A stretch of 64,000 nt of DNA, taken from the NCBI GenBank assembly GCA_022509165.1, contig JAFLTT010000012.1:33097-97096 (forward strand), in the 5' to 3' direction. Below are positions 63,029-64,000 of this stretch, piece by piece (the first letter of the stretch is position 1; every line of letters begins with the position of its first letter). Origin of the DNA: Muribaculaceae bacterium. Lineage in GTDB: Bacteria > Bacteroidota > Bacteroidia > Bacteroidales > Muribaculaceae. The notes beneath the pieces were generated by a model that saw only the letters and a list, made by a program, of their open reading frames with translations, searched no databases and had not been told where the DNA came from. Both the position numbers and the translations under genes were made by a program.

Positions 63029-64000
63029 TTATGCAATTATTCCCCCTTTGTTATATAAACTCCTTCTCATTTTAGACCCTTGTTTGGTTCCCCAAAGGAT
63101 ATGAGCGATAACATTTCGAGGGATATTTTTGTCACTCCTATTTATTTTCAAAAAACATTTTGCTACATCCCTTTTAAAAGAACTGTGACAATAGGTGCCA
63201 AATAATGGATATTTTGCCATAATTCCTATAAAGTAGTTTTCTGCTGAACCTTCCTTAAGTGAAAAATATCTTTCAAATTTCTTCCTTCCCCTTATAAATC
63301 CAAATTTTTTTAAATATTTCCCCATTTCCCTTTGTCTAATTGAACGTAATTTTTCCATATTTACAGGATTTATAAAACGGAGTCTGGCAATTTCGGAAAG
63401 AAAAAAGAGTTGCAAATTAATCCATTCTTGACTAATATCAGCTAAAGATTTTAATTTACCCAATCTGTATCTTTTAAATGAGTCAGAGTCTTTCATTTCT
63501 ACCTCTACTCTTGTTAAATTCCCTTTTATCTTAATACCGACTGTATCCCATAATTCTTTTGCTTTATCGTAAATCTTAAAATTTTTATCTGACCCTTTTT
63601 TATATAATGTTTCATTTTTATCTCTAAAATTATCATTATGCTTAACTTTTCCATATTTGCATATTTTAGGGATGATTAGGTTACAACTCTGTTGAGTAAT
63701 TATGTTATAACCGATTTCGACCCCAGTCAAACCTTTATAATTTAACAAGGATAAAAAAGGTAAATTAAATGCCTTCGCTAATTTCTCCACTGATTTCAAA
63801 AAATCTTGATGATTTAAATCCCTAATGGATCCTTCTCCATAAAGCAACTTTCTTAAACTCCCATATATATGAATTCTTTGCCTTTCGTCAATTTCAATTT
63901 TTAAAGTATGGTCTGTTTCTAAATCTCTTAGATAATACTCTTTTATTATCTTTAATTTACGATTATCTGAAAATTCGTCAATTAATCGTTTCTTTACTAT
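63029..64000 (-). CDS. phage/plasmid gene II/X-type replication protein, partial
   Basis: The frame is open from the stop at 63029 to the window edge: 51 further codons precede the TTG at 63847. At least 323 residues are visible and the 5' end is missing. LKIEIDERQRIHIYGSLRKL, LSLLNYKGLTGVEIGYNI, FKIYDKAKELW and LTRVEVEMKDS follow the layout of gene II/X replication proteins of filamentous phages and related plasmids (start-of-replication nickases). Codons are strongly A/T-rich, unlike the neighbours, so horizontal origin is likely. The nickase tyrosine could not be assigned. Confidence 0.62.
   Translation of the reverse strand: MVKKRLIDEFSDNRKLKIIKEYYLRDLETDHTLKIEIDERQRIHIYGSLRKLLYGEGSIRDLNHQDFLKSVEKLAKAFNLPFLSLLNYKGLTGVEIGYNIITQQSCNLIIPKICKYGKVKHNDNFRDKNETLYKKGSDKNFKIYDKAKELWDTVGIKIKGNLTRVEVEMKDSDSFKRYRLGKLKSLADISQEWINLQLFFLSEIARLRFINPVNMEKLRSIRQREMGKYLKKFGFIRGRKKFERYFSLKEGSAENYFIGIMAKYPLFGTYCHSSFKRDVAKCFLKINRSDKNIPRNVIAHILWGTKQGSKMRRSLYNKGGIIA

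Overview
The window is 64 kb of a Bacteroidales chromosome, most likely from the Muribaculaceae/Bacteroides side of the order (the family is an inference). The evidence is as follows. Promoters fit the Bacteroidetes pattern TTTG-N19 to 21-TAnnTTTG and Shine-Dalgarno sites are scarce. The rpoZ, rpmJ, extended S16/L17 and ExbB-ExbD-ExbD-TonB genes are of the Bacteroidetes type. Glycogen synthase is of the GT3 type, and the tRNA has no encoded CCA.

Layout. 1-12.7 kb: the S10-spc-alpha ribosomal protein cluster, from the end of rplB to rplQ, including secY, map, infA, rpmJ and rpoA, closed by a strong terminator. Non-coding spacers precede rplV, rpsH and rpsD; the rpsD spacer can fold. 12.7-17.9 kb: cardiolipin synthase, a DUF3109 protein, HU, argS and a BI-1-like membrane protein. 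18.2-33.4 kb: a carbon-storage and polysaccharide block with glycogen synthase, alpha-glucan phosphorylase, an EF-G paralogue lacking the catalytic histidine, ClpB, a degenerate thioredoxin-fold protein, a secreted type I pullulanase, a secreted multi-module protein and a ROK sugar kinase. 33.4-37.0 kb (minus): bamD-rpoZ-ATP-grasp-DUF2520-maf. 37.2-41.8 kb: PASTA protein-rluD, acyltransferase, metallophosphoesterase, folK. 41.8-45.4 kb (minus): tgt-lptF/G family permease and three small membrane proteins. 45.6-47.6 kb: tdk and a cysteine-desulfidase-like enzyme. 47.6-53.9 kb (minus): pgk, then exbB-exbD-exbD-tonB-small membrane protein and a PstS-like lipoprotein. 54.1-56.2 kb: a fused sugar kinase-RapZ_C protein and a MurU-like nucleotidyltransferase. 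56.2-57.8 kb: a HicA/HicB module bounded by a 58-bp direct repeat made from the 3' end and terminator of tRNA-Glu(CTC). 57.9-62.5 kb: rpsP, prfA, a MurB-metallo-beta-lactamase fusion and a BamE-like lipoprotein. 62.6-64 kb: AT-rich accessory DNA with the 3' part of a phage/plasmid gene II/X-type replication gene running off the edge.

The most interesting items are the GTPase-dead EF-G paralogue beside glycogen genes, the HicAB island in the tRNA-Glu gene with a dyad centred in its promoter spacer, two gene fusions in cell-wall metabolism (kinase-RapZ_C and MurB-MBL), the candidate rpsD leader, and the filamentous-phage-like replication gene at the right edge. Start codons were moved where a -7 box overlapped the longest reading frame (bamD, the acyltransferase, the kinase-RapZ fusion and the BamE-like lipoprotein).
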